Program-made: the position numbers and the translations under genes
Assembly (NCBI RefSeq): GCF_004362245.1
Contig: NZ_SNWM01000001.1
Coordinates: 1-64,000, forward strand
Direction of reading: 5' to 3'
Source: Pedobacter duraquae
GTDB lineage: Bacteria > Bacteroidota > Bacteroidia > Sphingobacteriales > Sphingobacteriaceae
Length of the DNA: 64,000 nt
Part shown: positions 53,917 through 61,731 of the stretch, in pieces
Layout of the letters: the number at the start of each line of letters is the position of its first letter
Numbering within the stretch: the stretch's first letter is position 1
The notes under the pieces: model-generated
Databases searched by the model: none
The model's input: the letters and a program-made list of their open reading frames with translations, nothing else
What the model was told of the DNA's origin: nothing

Positions 53917-54379
53917 CAGGGAAATTTTTGACAGTGAAACCCCGTTGTTGGATAATTATTTTAAAAAACAAGCCTCACAGGATGTGAGGAAAGACCTTTC
54001 AGCTTGCTACGTGCTTGCTGATGAAAAAGGTGAAGTATTTGGTTATTATACGCTGGCGAGTAACTCGGTTTCGAGAGATGATATGCCGGATGACCTTATA
54101 CGTAAGTTTCCTAACAGCTATAGCGATCTTCCTACCATTCTTTTGGGAAGATTGGCAGTCGATAAAAGGAGTAAAGGAAAAGGTTACGGCTCTCACCTGT
54201 TAATGGATGCGATGGAGCGATGCCTGGCACTCTCCGACCAACTTGGAACCCTGGCTCTGGTGGTTGACCCGATTGATGAAAATGCCGTCAGGTTTTATAA
54301 GCGGTTTGGTTTCATACTGATCCCTGATACTGGCAAGATGTTCATCGCGATGCAGACGATACGAAAGTCTTTTAATTAG
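53885..54379 (+). CDS. TacT-like GNAT toxin (acetylates aminoacyl-tRNA)
   Basis: A 164-aa GNAT protein. The acetyl-CoA loop is LGRLAVDKRSKGKGYGSHLL (about 105-124) with the R-x-x-G-x-G core; C-terminal part VDPIDENAVRFYKRFGFILIPD contains the conserved Tyr of GNAT toxins. Pairing with DUF1778 is diagnostic of TacAT/AtaRT-type modules, whose toxins acetylate charged tRNAs. A perfect terminator follows. Confidence 0.88.
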   Translation: MKVVLLQKHHNREIFDSETPLLDNYFKKQASQDVRKDLSACYVLADEKGEVFGYYTLASNSVSRDDMPDDLIRKFPNSYSDLPTILLGRLAVDKRSKGKGYGSHLLMDAMERCLALSDQLGTLALVVDPIDENAVRFYKRFGFILIPDTGKMFIAMQTIRKSFN

Positions 54380-54386
54380 AAACACG

Positions 54387-54422
54387 AAGTGCCCCGGTAG
54401 CTTTTGCTACCGGGGCACTTTT
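54387..54422 (+). terminator. Strong Rho-independent terminator
   Basis: Perfect 15-bp stem AAGTGCCCCGGTAGC/GCTACCGGGGCACTT with loop TTTT. It serves the TacA/TacT-type pair and separates it from the converging hydrolase gene. Confidence 0.88.
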
Positions 54423-54448
54423 CAGAAATAACCAATAAAACTCCCTGG

Positions 54449-55801
54449 TTATTTATTTGAAATAATATTAACCACCCAATTTAAGCAGTCTACTGAGTCA
54501 ACGATAGACCACGAATGCGGGTGCCTTGTTCCATCTAGTCTATATCCTTTACCAAGTGCAGGTATAAACTCTGCTTCTTTATTTCCATTAAGGTTTAAAA
54601 AATTAATCATTCCAGACAGATTAGCCGCATTCATATCGTAATAATCCCGGTTCCTTTCTTTGAGCGCCCATGATATATCTGGATCGCAATATATCCTAAC
54701 GGGTAAGTTTTTTAAATACTTTGCATTGCCGCCATCTTTTTGCGATCTGGAATACATTGAACACTGAATATACCTTTCAGGATATTGATCAGGTGCACCT
54801 CCGTAAATCTTATTGTATTCTTCAACAATCATTTTTGCTTCCCTTAATCCATTCATTTTACCCGGGCTTAGACCAACTTTATCAGCATTTAGCATAAGAT
54901 CCCTTTTCGCTGTATTATACAGTCCAGCCAAATCAACTGGTGGATCAGCGCCAAAAACTGCTGCTGGAATTATCGTTGTTTTACGACTATCATCTCTTGA
55001 CATTTCAGTATATCTTAACGCCAGCATACCACCACCGGAGAACCCACCAATAACAAATTTGTTCTTCGGAACGTGATATTGCTCAGCAACCTGATTAAAA
55101 GTAGCATTAAGAAAATTAAGAGCCAATTGATCGTCATCTAATCCCCTGTCATTATTAATCGACAACACGATCGTCAAAATATGATGTGCTGTGGCAGATT
55201 GTATTAATTTTTTATTACTGTTAATTACACTTTCGACATTTTCGCCAGAAGACGGAAGCAACACCAACGCTCCTTTTACATCAGCTTTTGGTTCAATGGT
55301 GTAATAAAACAGTGATTTAGAATCCCCGTCGTTTACATAAATATCTGTACTGTCTAAAAATGTAGCAGGATGCTTTTTAAGGAGCTTAAAAATGGGCTCA
55401 TCCAGACTCAAAAATTCGTCATCAATATAACGTCCTTCTAATTTAAGCCCCGTTGCAAAAGTTCTTGATCCTGTACCCTGTAATACGCCATCAATATAAT
55501 TGCCCTCCACTTCGCCGTTTCCTAAATAAATATATTTACCTCTGCCATTTGGTTTTCCTTTGTGCATCAGGCCTATATAACGTGCAGTTTCTTTACCATT
55601 TTCATACCAGATTAGAATTCCTGAACCCTCTGCAAAGTCATCTTTGCACTTGCCTTTCCAACTGATACTGTCTTCTGGTGCATAGTTTTCATCCCACACC
55701 TTACATCCGTTGTTTAAGTCTTTGATATAAGCTCCATTTACTTTTTGTCCGAATGCGATTAAGGAATTCAAGCAGAAGATTAGTGTGATAACGCTTTTCA
55801 T
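54449..55801 (-). CDS. Exported MORN-repeat/serine-hydrolase protein, copy 2
   Basis: A 450-aa protein, nearly identical to copy 1 (47039-48394) with scattered substitutions. Same signal peptide, MORN-like repeats and hydrolase with GGFSGGG nucleophile motif and HPHSW His. The similarity extends about 100 bp into the upstream region, where this copy has 15 extra bases next to a GTCAAT. Recent duplication is the simplest explanation. Confidence 0.75.
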   Translation of the reverse strand: MKSVITLIFCLNSLIAFGQKVNGAYIKDLNNGCKVWDENYAPEDSISWKGKCKDDFAEGSGILIWYENGKETARYIGLMHKGKPNGRGKYIYLGNGEVEGNYIDGVLQGTGSRTFATGLKLEGRYIDDEFLSLDEPIFKLLKKHPATFLDSTDIYVNDGDSKSLFYYTIEPKADVKGALVLLPSSGENVESVINSNKKLIQSATAHHILTIVLSINNDRGLDDDQLALNFLNATFNQVAEQYHVPKNKFVIGGFSGGGMLALRYTEMSRDDSRKTTIIPAAVFGADPPVDLAGLYNTAKRDLMLNADKVGLSPGKMNGLREAKMIVEEYNKIYGGAPDQYPERYIQCSMYSRSQKDGGNAKYLKNLPVRIYCDPDISWALKERNRDYYDMNAANLSGMINFLNLNGNKEAEFIPALGKGYRLDGTRHPHSWSIVDSVDCLNWVVNIISNK

Positions 55802-55921
55802 AAGAGTTTAAAATGAGCTAGATTAAATATTGACTGCTAAAGTCAATAAGACTTAGAACGATACGAATATAATACTTTTCGGAAATTGTAAACATATCAG
55901 TCGTTTGGCTCCTTTTGTCGA
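54449..55921. repeat. Direct repeat, copy 2 (hydrolase gene plus upstream region)
   Basis: Partner of the repeat at 47039-48497. Similarity ends near TCGTTTGGCT at about 55910 and near the stop codon at 54449. Confidence 0.85.
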
Positions 55922-56206
55922 TGACAGATCGGGTACAGCAATCTGGTATTTACCTGGATATTATGTACGACATGAACAACCCACAAATTACCAGTTTGAC
56001 AGAAAGGTTCCTAAAGTTTTATGAAATTACGTTGGGTATTATAGGTGGAAAAGAGGAAAAAAGCATCCGTAATAAAAACCAAATTAGATGGTAAGGATTT
56101 TGTGGTTAAAAGACATGCGCAAAGCAGAGATTGCACTATGCCAGTGATGGATTGAAGAATGCCATTTCACGCCAAAAAATAAAGGAAGCTTTAATAAACT
56201 CCAAAA
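55922..56206. other. Intergenic region with a possible short remnant
   Basis: A 57-codon plus-strand frame from 55921 (MTDRVQQSGIYLDIMYDMNN) ends in IRNKNQIRW; a +1 shift near 56040 opens KKASVIKTKLDGKDFVVKRHAQ. This may be a decayed gene but no family is recognised. Confidence 0.3.
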
Positions 56207-56689
56207 ATGCAAATAAAAAATAGCCTGTTAATTGCCTGCCTCCTATTGATGATTGGGTGCAAGGACAAAAAGTCTCATTTAACTGAAAAAATTGATGGTC
56301 AGGACACGATGAAAGTCCTGAAGAAAGATTCTGCAATTATGTCAATGGCAGACACAACGGAATCCATTGTTATAAGTTGCGGATCTGGCTGCGCTATTAG
56401 CTACTCGCCTAAGGCTATCATCAGACAAAATGAAACTATCAAAGTTGTTTTCAAAGCCAATATGTACGAGGACGAAATTTTGACTGATAACTATGATGAA
56501 ACCTACTTATTTTCCTACACAGGTTCTCAAAAATTAGATAAAGTAATCAAAGAAGGCGAAAATGTTGATTTTCTTCAGACTCAGATGCCTGGAGCTCAAA
56601 GAGCATTTATAGAATTCGGTGAACATTTAGTAAAAAAAAAAGGTGCTACAAATCTTGATATTGGGGAACACACTGGGAACGGGCATTGA
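56207..56689 (+). CDS. Uncharacterised lipoprotein (160 aa)
   Basis: Lipoprotein signal LLIACLLLMIGC (Cys18). Mature part is beta-rich with SCGSGCAISYSPKAIIRQNETIKVVFKANMYEDE; the Cys pair (CGSGC) may form a disulfide. It converges with the four-helix membrane protein gene. No family recognised. Confidence 0.65.
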   Translation: MQIKNSLLIACLLLMIGCKDKKSHLTEKIDGQDTMKVLKKDSAIMSMADTTESIVISCGSGCAISYSPKAIIRQNETIKVVFKANMYEDEILTDNYDETYLFSYTGSQKLDKVIKEGENVDFLQTQMPGAQRAFIEFGEHLVKKKGATNLDIGEHTGNGH

Positions 56690-56699
56690 CAATCTAAAA

Positions 56700-57116
56700 T
56701 TATCTGACTTTTAGAATTTTATAAAAAACAAAAAAAGTAATAGACGCCCCTACCGTCAGGTAAAGGTAAGAATCAAGTAGTACGGCTAACAATTCATCGC
56801 CAGTGCTGTACGAGCTCCAGGAAGACACTCTCTCCTGAAATAAATTTAGCATGTTGAAAAACACAATAGCGACGAAAGCTGCTCCGATGACTATTGACAA
56901 TACTACTTTTCCGAGTTTTGCTCTTTTCTGAATCCATACTATCAAAGGGATCACAAATATGGAAGTGATCGAAAACAACAAAACATCTCTCATGTAGGAG
57001 CAATCCATACAAGATGAGGAGGGCTGCAAAGACAAATATTGCGTTGATAAATAAGTTGTTAAAAACACAAGGACGAAAAATATAACGCTGGCAACCAATG
57101 TTTTTCCGTACTTCAT
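56700..57116 (-). CDS. Small membrane protein with four predicted TM helices
   Basis: About 138 aa from the ATG at 57116. Hydrophobic segments at about 7-27, 43-63, 73-93 and 115-135. The first loop carries CMDC. No family recognised. Confidence 0.6.
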   Translation of the reverse strand: MKYGKTLVASVIFFVLVFLTTYLSTQYLSLQPSSSCMDCSYMRDVLLFSITSIFVIPLIVWIQKRAKLGKVVLSIVIGAAFVAIVFFNMLNLFQERVSSWSSYSTGDELLAVLLDSYLYLTVGASITFFVFYKILKVR

Positions 57117-57146
57117 ATTATTTTTTATTCTTTTGTTTGCTGTCAA

Positions 57147-57481
57147 TAATAACGAAAGCTATACAGATTCAGAAATGAACAAAGCTATATTGTTTCAAGG
57201 AGGCGCGCACTGTTCCCCGACAGAAGATTTTAGACATAACCCATAGTGTCGTTTATTATTTACAAAATTTACATTTTAATTTACAATTCAAATCGTTGGC
57301 CCTTAAGGATATCGAAGTACTTTCGCTGAATAAATTAAAACGGGATAAGCGAGGCACTCTCAATCCAAACACTTTATAATTGGCGAAAAATGCCCATTAT
57401 AAAGTCAAAATATAAAACCAGAAATAATTGTATTCCTGATTTAAAACATTGCCAATCAGCTATTAATAAACACATTTTAAC
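57147..57481. other. Intergenic region with divergent promoters
   Basis: 335 bp between the divergent membrane-protein and YceI genes. No coding frame or strong hairpin. Confidence 0.4.
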
Positions 57482-58138
57482 ATGACGAATCAAAAACTAT
57501 CAATCTGCTCCTTAATTTTATTTATTGCCATTCTGGCATCCAGTTGCCGTGAACCTCAGAAAAAGGAGAATAAAAATGTGGCTCAAGCAAGTACCTTATC
57601 CTTACACACCGGCGATGAGAGATATTTAATGATAGACAGTAAGGAAAGTGTCATCAAATGGAAAGGTTCAAGCTTAAATGGTTTAAACGCTCAAGCAGGA
57701 TATATTTATCTATCAAAAGGAGAATTGAGGATTGAAAACGGTCAGCTCGTGGGTGGTACTGTTGAAGTTGACATGAATACCATTGAAGATAAAAATCATG
57801 GGCGTGATAATAAACTTGTTAACCACTTAAAAGATCCTGATTTTTTTGAAGTTAAGCGATTTCCCTTTTCCACCATTTCTATTACCAGGGTTAATTCAGT
57901 AAATAGTGACCATAAACAGGTTACTGCGAACTTAACTATTAAAGGAATTACTAAGCCTGTAGCTTTTCAAACCAAAACGGAGATTACGGACGAAACTATA
58001 AAAGCGAATGCCAAACTGGTCATTGATCGAACAAAATGGGATGTTCGTTACAAATCAGCAAAATTCTATGCTAATTTAGCCAATCAAACTATGTCAGATT
58101 CTATAGAATTCGATATTCAAATCGTAGCAAAAAAATAG
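57482..58138 (+). CDS. YceI-family lipoprotein
   Basis: A 218-aa protein. Lipoprotein signal (LILFIAILASSC, Cys23) and then a YceI-type lipocalin-like barrel: SKESVIKWKGSSLNG, GELRIENGQLVGGTVEVDMNTIEDKNH and LKDPDFFEVKRFPFSTISITRV, ending in the typical DRTKWDVRY. The YceI barrel binds isoprenoid-type lipids in some members. Followed 82 bp later by an exported methyltransferase. Confidence 0.9.
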   Translation: MTNQKLSICSLILFIAILASSCREPQKKENKNVAQASTLSLHTGDERYLMIDSKESVIKWKGSSLNGLNAQAGYIYLSKGELRIENGQLVGGTVEVDMNTIEDKNHGRDNKLVNHLKDPDFFEVKRFPFSTISITRVNSVNSDHKQVTANLTIKGITKPVAFQTKTEITDETIKANAKLVIDRTKWDVRYKSAKFYANLANQTMSDSIEFDIQIVAKK

Positions 58139-58220
58139 GTTGGTTCATTTTTATTTGCAAAAAAACAACTATCACAAACATTTATCCGTCGATTTCGTTG
58201 CTCCTATAAATCAAATCATT

Positions 58221-58934
58221 ATGAAAGTATCACACCTGATAGTTACCATTTTCTTTTTGATAGGTCTTCAAACGGCCTCTGCCCAAAATCAATCACCCTA
58301 CACTTTCAAAAAGCCATCATCCAATGGTACGGGTAAGCTTTACATGGGCAGGGAGATTGCACAGGTGATGAGTTTTGAAGGCGTTGAATGGCTGGAACGT
58401 AATAACAGAACGCAAGAAGAAAACACCACGCTGGCCTTGGCGTCCCTACCGCTAAAAAGCAATAGTGTAGTAGCAGATATTGGTGCGGGCTCCGGATTTT
58501 ACACTTTTCGGGTTGCACAGCGCATTCCAAAAGGCAAAGTATACGCAGTTGAGATCCAGGACGACGCCATTGCTTACCTGAAGAAAAAGGCACAAGACGA
58601 CCGCCTGATCAATGTGGAAGTCGTTAAGGGAACTGAAAAAGCACCCAATTTACCGGCCAACTCTATCGATCTGGCTTTCATGGTCGACGTATACCACGAA
58701 TTGCAATACCCAGATGCTTATCTGGCGGCGCTTAGAGCGGCACTTAAGCCCGATGGTCAGTTGCTGCTGCTTGAATACAAAGAAGAGGATCCCACGGTAG
58801 CCATCAAACCTGAACATAAGATGAGCGTAAAGCAGGTAAAAAAAGAACTTGCAGCCAATGGCTTTAAGCTGGTCAAAAACGGCACATTTTTACCGCTGCA
58901 ACATTTCCTGCTTTTTCAGAAAACGGGGAATTAA
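58221..58934 (+). CDS. Exported class I SAM-dependent methyltransferase
   Basis: About 237 aa from the ATG at 58221, where a clear signal peptide begins (MKVSHLIVTIFFLIGLQTASAQ); the longer frame from 58140 has no such start. Motif I is VADIGAGSGFYTF (about 84-96); FMVDVYHELQYPD and LKPDGQLLLLEYKEED fit later motifs. A signal peptide on a SAM methyltransferase is odd because SAM is cytosolic; nevertheless, such exported members recur in Bacteroidota. Substrate unknown. Confidence 0.85.
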   Translation: MKVSHLIVTIFFLIGLQTASAQNQSPYTFKKPSSNGTGKLYMGREIAQVMSFEGVEWLERNNRTQEENTTLALASLPLKSNSVVADIGAGSGFYTFRVAQRIPKGKVYAVEIQDDAIAYLKKKAQDDRLINVEVVKGTEKAPNLPANSIDLAFMVDVYHELQYPDAYLAALRAALKPDGQLLLLEYKEEDPTVAIKPEHKMSVKQVKKELAANGFKLVKNGTFLPLQHFLLFQKTGN

Positions 58935-58986
58935 ATATAAAGCTATCAGATTAACACATTACAGAATAGTCGGGTGAAATGGTAGA

Positions 58987-60042
58987 TCATTTTACCTTAA
59001 TCAAAAACAATTCCTTTCCCGCTGGAGCATAAAATGAAAAACCATTTGATGAATGATAAAAGGCAGGATTATAAAGTTCAGTGGAAGAGCCGGGTTCAGT
59101 AACAGTATATAGGCTTGGTTTAAACTCGTTGTGCTTCTCTTTTTCCACTACCAGTTTAGGAACCATAAATTCAAAATTCCTGCCTGCAATACTGGTTTCA
59201 AAAAATCCCTGTCCTCGCCAATTGTAAACACTGAAACCACCAGCTCCACCGCCGATAACGTGATAATATTTAATTTTTTCTTGCGGATGAAAATGCAAGA
59301 GCTTTACATTTTTAGGAATTTCAAAACTTACTTCTCCACTGCGAAAAACAACATTACGGTATCTGCGACCGCTATCCTCGTCGGGCACATCAGTGTAACC
59401 TTTCATTTTTTGCCATAGCAAGTACCATTTTTGATCAGCATAAAAGTAAACTTGTCTGTACCAAACATCATCATTTAGTACTGCGGTGATAAAATAATAT
59501 TTCGCAGTTGCCTTTATTGCTTTAAGCTTGGCTTCCAGCCTTTCATCCTCCCAGCTGAAATCACCATTCAGCTCAGCTAGCTGACGCCTGGTGGTGTCAC
59601 CGTTAAGGGGCCAGGTGGTGTAGTACGCATCCTTGGCACTTGTGTAAACCATAAAGTCGTCAATAAACTGTTCCGAATAACCATGGTAAGCAACATAAAG
59701 GGAGTCAGTAACTGTACCTATTTTATCTATCTTGTAATAACGGGTATCAAATTTTGTTTCTTCATTAACGTTTGCATCGCAGTCTAAAATCAGTTGGTTG
59801 TTAACTGAGGAAAAAATACGAATAGGATTTGGAGATGCAGCGCTTGAAACCACTACCCGCGCAACCAAACTTACTTCGAAAACATCCGATTTGTAATCCG
59901 CATTGATTTCTTGAAAGCCAGAATAAATGGCAGCCAAAGGTTCCTTATTCCTTTCTACAACAAGTTTTTCGGCTGGAAAAAAAACATATATTAAAACGGC
60001 ATTTAGTAACACTATACAAATCCATATCCACATTTTTTTCAT
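58987..60042 (-). CDS. Uncharacterised membrane-anchored protein (351 aa)
   Basis: One N-terminal hydrophobic helix (MWIWICIVLLNAVLIYVFF) anchors a large beta-rich domain with aromatic residues (YFYADQKWYLLWQKMKGYTDVP, FHPQEKIKYYHVIGGGAGGFSVYNWRG). No family recognised. Probably periplasmic. Confidence 0.65.
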   Translation of the reverse strand: MKKMWIWICIVLLNAVLIYVFFPAEKLVVERNKEPLAAIYSGFQEINADYKSDVFEVSLVARVVVSSAASPNPIRIFSSVNNQLILDCDANVNEETKFDTRYYKIDKIGTVTDSLYVAYHGYSEQFIDDFMVYTSAKDAYYTTWPLNGDTTRRQLAELNGDFSWEDERLEAKLKAIKATAKYYFITAVLNDDVWYRQVYFYADQKWYLLWQKMKGYTDVPDEDSGRRYRNVVFRSGEVSFEIPKNVKLLHFHPQEKIKYYHVIGGGAGGFSVYNWRGQGFFETSIAGRNFEFMVPKLVVEKEKHNEFKPSLYTVTEPGSSTELYNPAFYHSSNGFSFYAPAGKELFLIKVK

Positions 60043-60427
60043 TTTCTATTTCCTCAAAATTTGAGCAGCACCATGACCATCATCGCTCATTCACAAATTC
60101 GCAATGAATTAGTATAAGTTCGGTCTGGAAATACCCATACCCTGATAGCGAACTTTGTTCATCTCATAATGCATTGTAGTCATTATATTCAGATATTCTT
60201 TAAGTGAGTTTAGATCATAAGCTTTGCTAAGACTGTCAACGTTGTTGCATTAAAGTATTGCATCTGCATAAAATCTCCCTTTCCTTAAAAAGAATTCAAA
60301 TCTATAAACAATAAATCACAATTACGTGATAAAATCATATTTGAATTGGGTGAACAAGATTGTAAGCCAACTACGGTACTTCAAGATTAGTGCTGCGATT
60401 TCAAATTGAGTGTAATTGGATCAGCGA
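60043..60427. other. Intergenic region without a gene
   Basis: 385 A/T-rich bp between the anchored protein gene and the TetR gene, both on the minus strand. I see no coding frame or strong hairpin. Confidence 0.4.
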
Positions 60428-61060
60428 TTAAGCGTAGGCAAGGTCAATAAGCTGCTTGAGCGCTTTTTTGATCTCTTCCTGACCGGAAGGCTGTTGCAGG
60501 TCCACTCCGCAAAAAGGATTCTCCTGCATCTTGGCATGGAGGGTAAGATAATAGACCCCTCCCATCAACAACGCATACATCGCCCTGAAGTTTTTATCAC
60601 TACCTTCAAAGTGTTTGTCGAAGACCGCACTCAAAACCTGATTACCTATGTTTTCACGTTTCAAATCGAGCTCCTTTAAAATCGGCAATTTCTCGCTAAG
60701 ACCCCAGGTAATGATCCGGCGCATTTCCTCATTCTTAATCAGACTGTCAAACTGGTTCTCCAGTACATTGTATGCAAGTGTCTTTCCAGCATCCCCCTCG
60801 CTAGACAGTACAATATCACCGATTTCCTCTGGACTGATCTTCCAATAGTCATTTGTATTGAGATATTCCTTAACTAAACCTTCAAGGCTACCGAAATAGT
60901 CATAAATCAGCCTCCTGTCTACCTTGGCCACATCAGCAACCCTACTGATACTGAGTCCGGAAAAACCATCTTTTTTCAGGATTTCCCCCAAAGAGGTTAT
61001 CAGGTTCGACTTAGTACGTTCCTTGTTTCTAACCGGACCATCTGTAACTTTCCTTGCCAT
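60428..61060 (-). CDS. TetR-family transcriptional regulator
   Basis: About 210 aa from the ATG at 61060. The HTH lies at the N-terminus (TKSNLITSLGEILKKDGFSGLSISRVADVAKVDRRLIYDYFGSLEGLVKEYL); the remainder is a helical ligand-binding domain. It is divergent from a small membrane protein gene, with a perfect palindrome overlapping that gene's promoter, so it probably represses it and itself. Confidence 0.9.
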   Translation of the reverse strand: MARKVTDGPVRNKERTKSNLITSLGEILKKDGFSGLSISRVADVAKVDRRLIYDYFGSLEGLVKEYLNTNDYWKISPEEIGDIVLSSEGDAGKTLAYNVLENQFDSLIKNEEMRRIITWGLSEKLPILKELDLKRENIGNQVLSAVFDKHFEGSDKNFRAMYALLMGGVYYLTLHAKMQENPFCGVDLQQPSGQEEIKKALKQLIDLAYA

Positions 61061-61176
61061 TTGAATCAACTTTGGTGCAATTTGCATTTTTTTATGTCAC
61101 CGTCAAAGATTCGCTGAGCAGTCAGACAGCTTTCCTATTTGAAACAAATCAGCCCATTGCTAACTAAAAACATTTT

Positions 61177-61224
61177 ATTAGTTATATCACATATTTGTGA
61201 TATAACTAATATTTGTTAGTTTTG
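61177..61224 (+). promoter_or_regulatory. Palindromic operator overlapping a Bacteroidota promoter
   Basis: A perfect 15-bp inverted repeat ATTAGTTATATCACA/TGTGATATAACTAAT (61177-61191 and 61196-61210, spacer TATT). A TTTG at 61194-61197 is 19 nt before TAGTTTTG (61217-61224), the -33/-7 pattern of Bacteroidota. The palindrome covers the -33 box, so bound TetR would block transcription of the downstream gene. Confidence 0.7.
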
Positions 61225-61293
61225 CCCTTGCCCAGCAATGGGACAGCGTTGCTATCCGCTATTGATATCCAAACATAAACAGCAAAAAACAAT

Positions 61294-61545
61294 ATGGTAA
61301 CAAAAACCCCATCCCCACAGCAAGATCTCAAAACACTAATCAGACAAAGAGATTTTTTTAAAGGCATCCTCATTGGTGTCTGTATCCTTTGGCCATTTAT
61401 ATTCGCTGCCGCCATTTATTTTTATTACAAAAAAGGTAACATTGCGTTGTTTATTCCCTCGATTACTATTTTGATAAGTTTTCTCCCAATCTACCTACGA
61501 TTGAAAGCTTTGAGCTCCGACATAAAAGCAAAAGAACCCAGCTAA
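61294..61545 (+). CDS. Small membrane protein (83 aa), TetR-linked
   Basis: Two transmembrane helices (GILIGVCILWPFIFAAAIYFYY and NIALFIPSITILISFLPIYLRL) and charged ends. Divergent from and probably repressed by the TetR regulator. Function unknown. Confidence 0.7.
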   Translation: MVTKTPSPQQDLKTLIRQRDFFKGILIGVCILWPFIFAAAIYFYYKKGNIALFIPSITILISFLPIYLRLKALSSDIKAKEPS

Positions 61546-61731
61546 CCCGGGATCAGAAAAAATTTATGGAATGATGAAAACGACACATGTATGGGCCTGA
61601 CAAAGGGCGAAATATGATCATGAACCACCTACGGGAAACGAATCTGAAGATATTGAACCATCACCAGATTTAAGATGCCAATTCTGCAAGGAAGCATGTA
61701 TAGATGTCTACGATGAGGATTCTTCTTCTGC

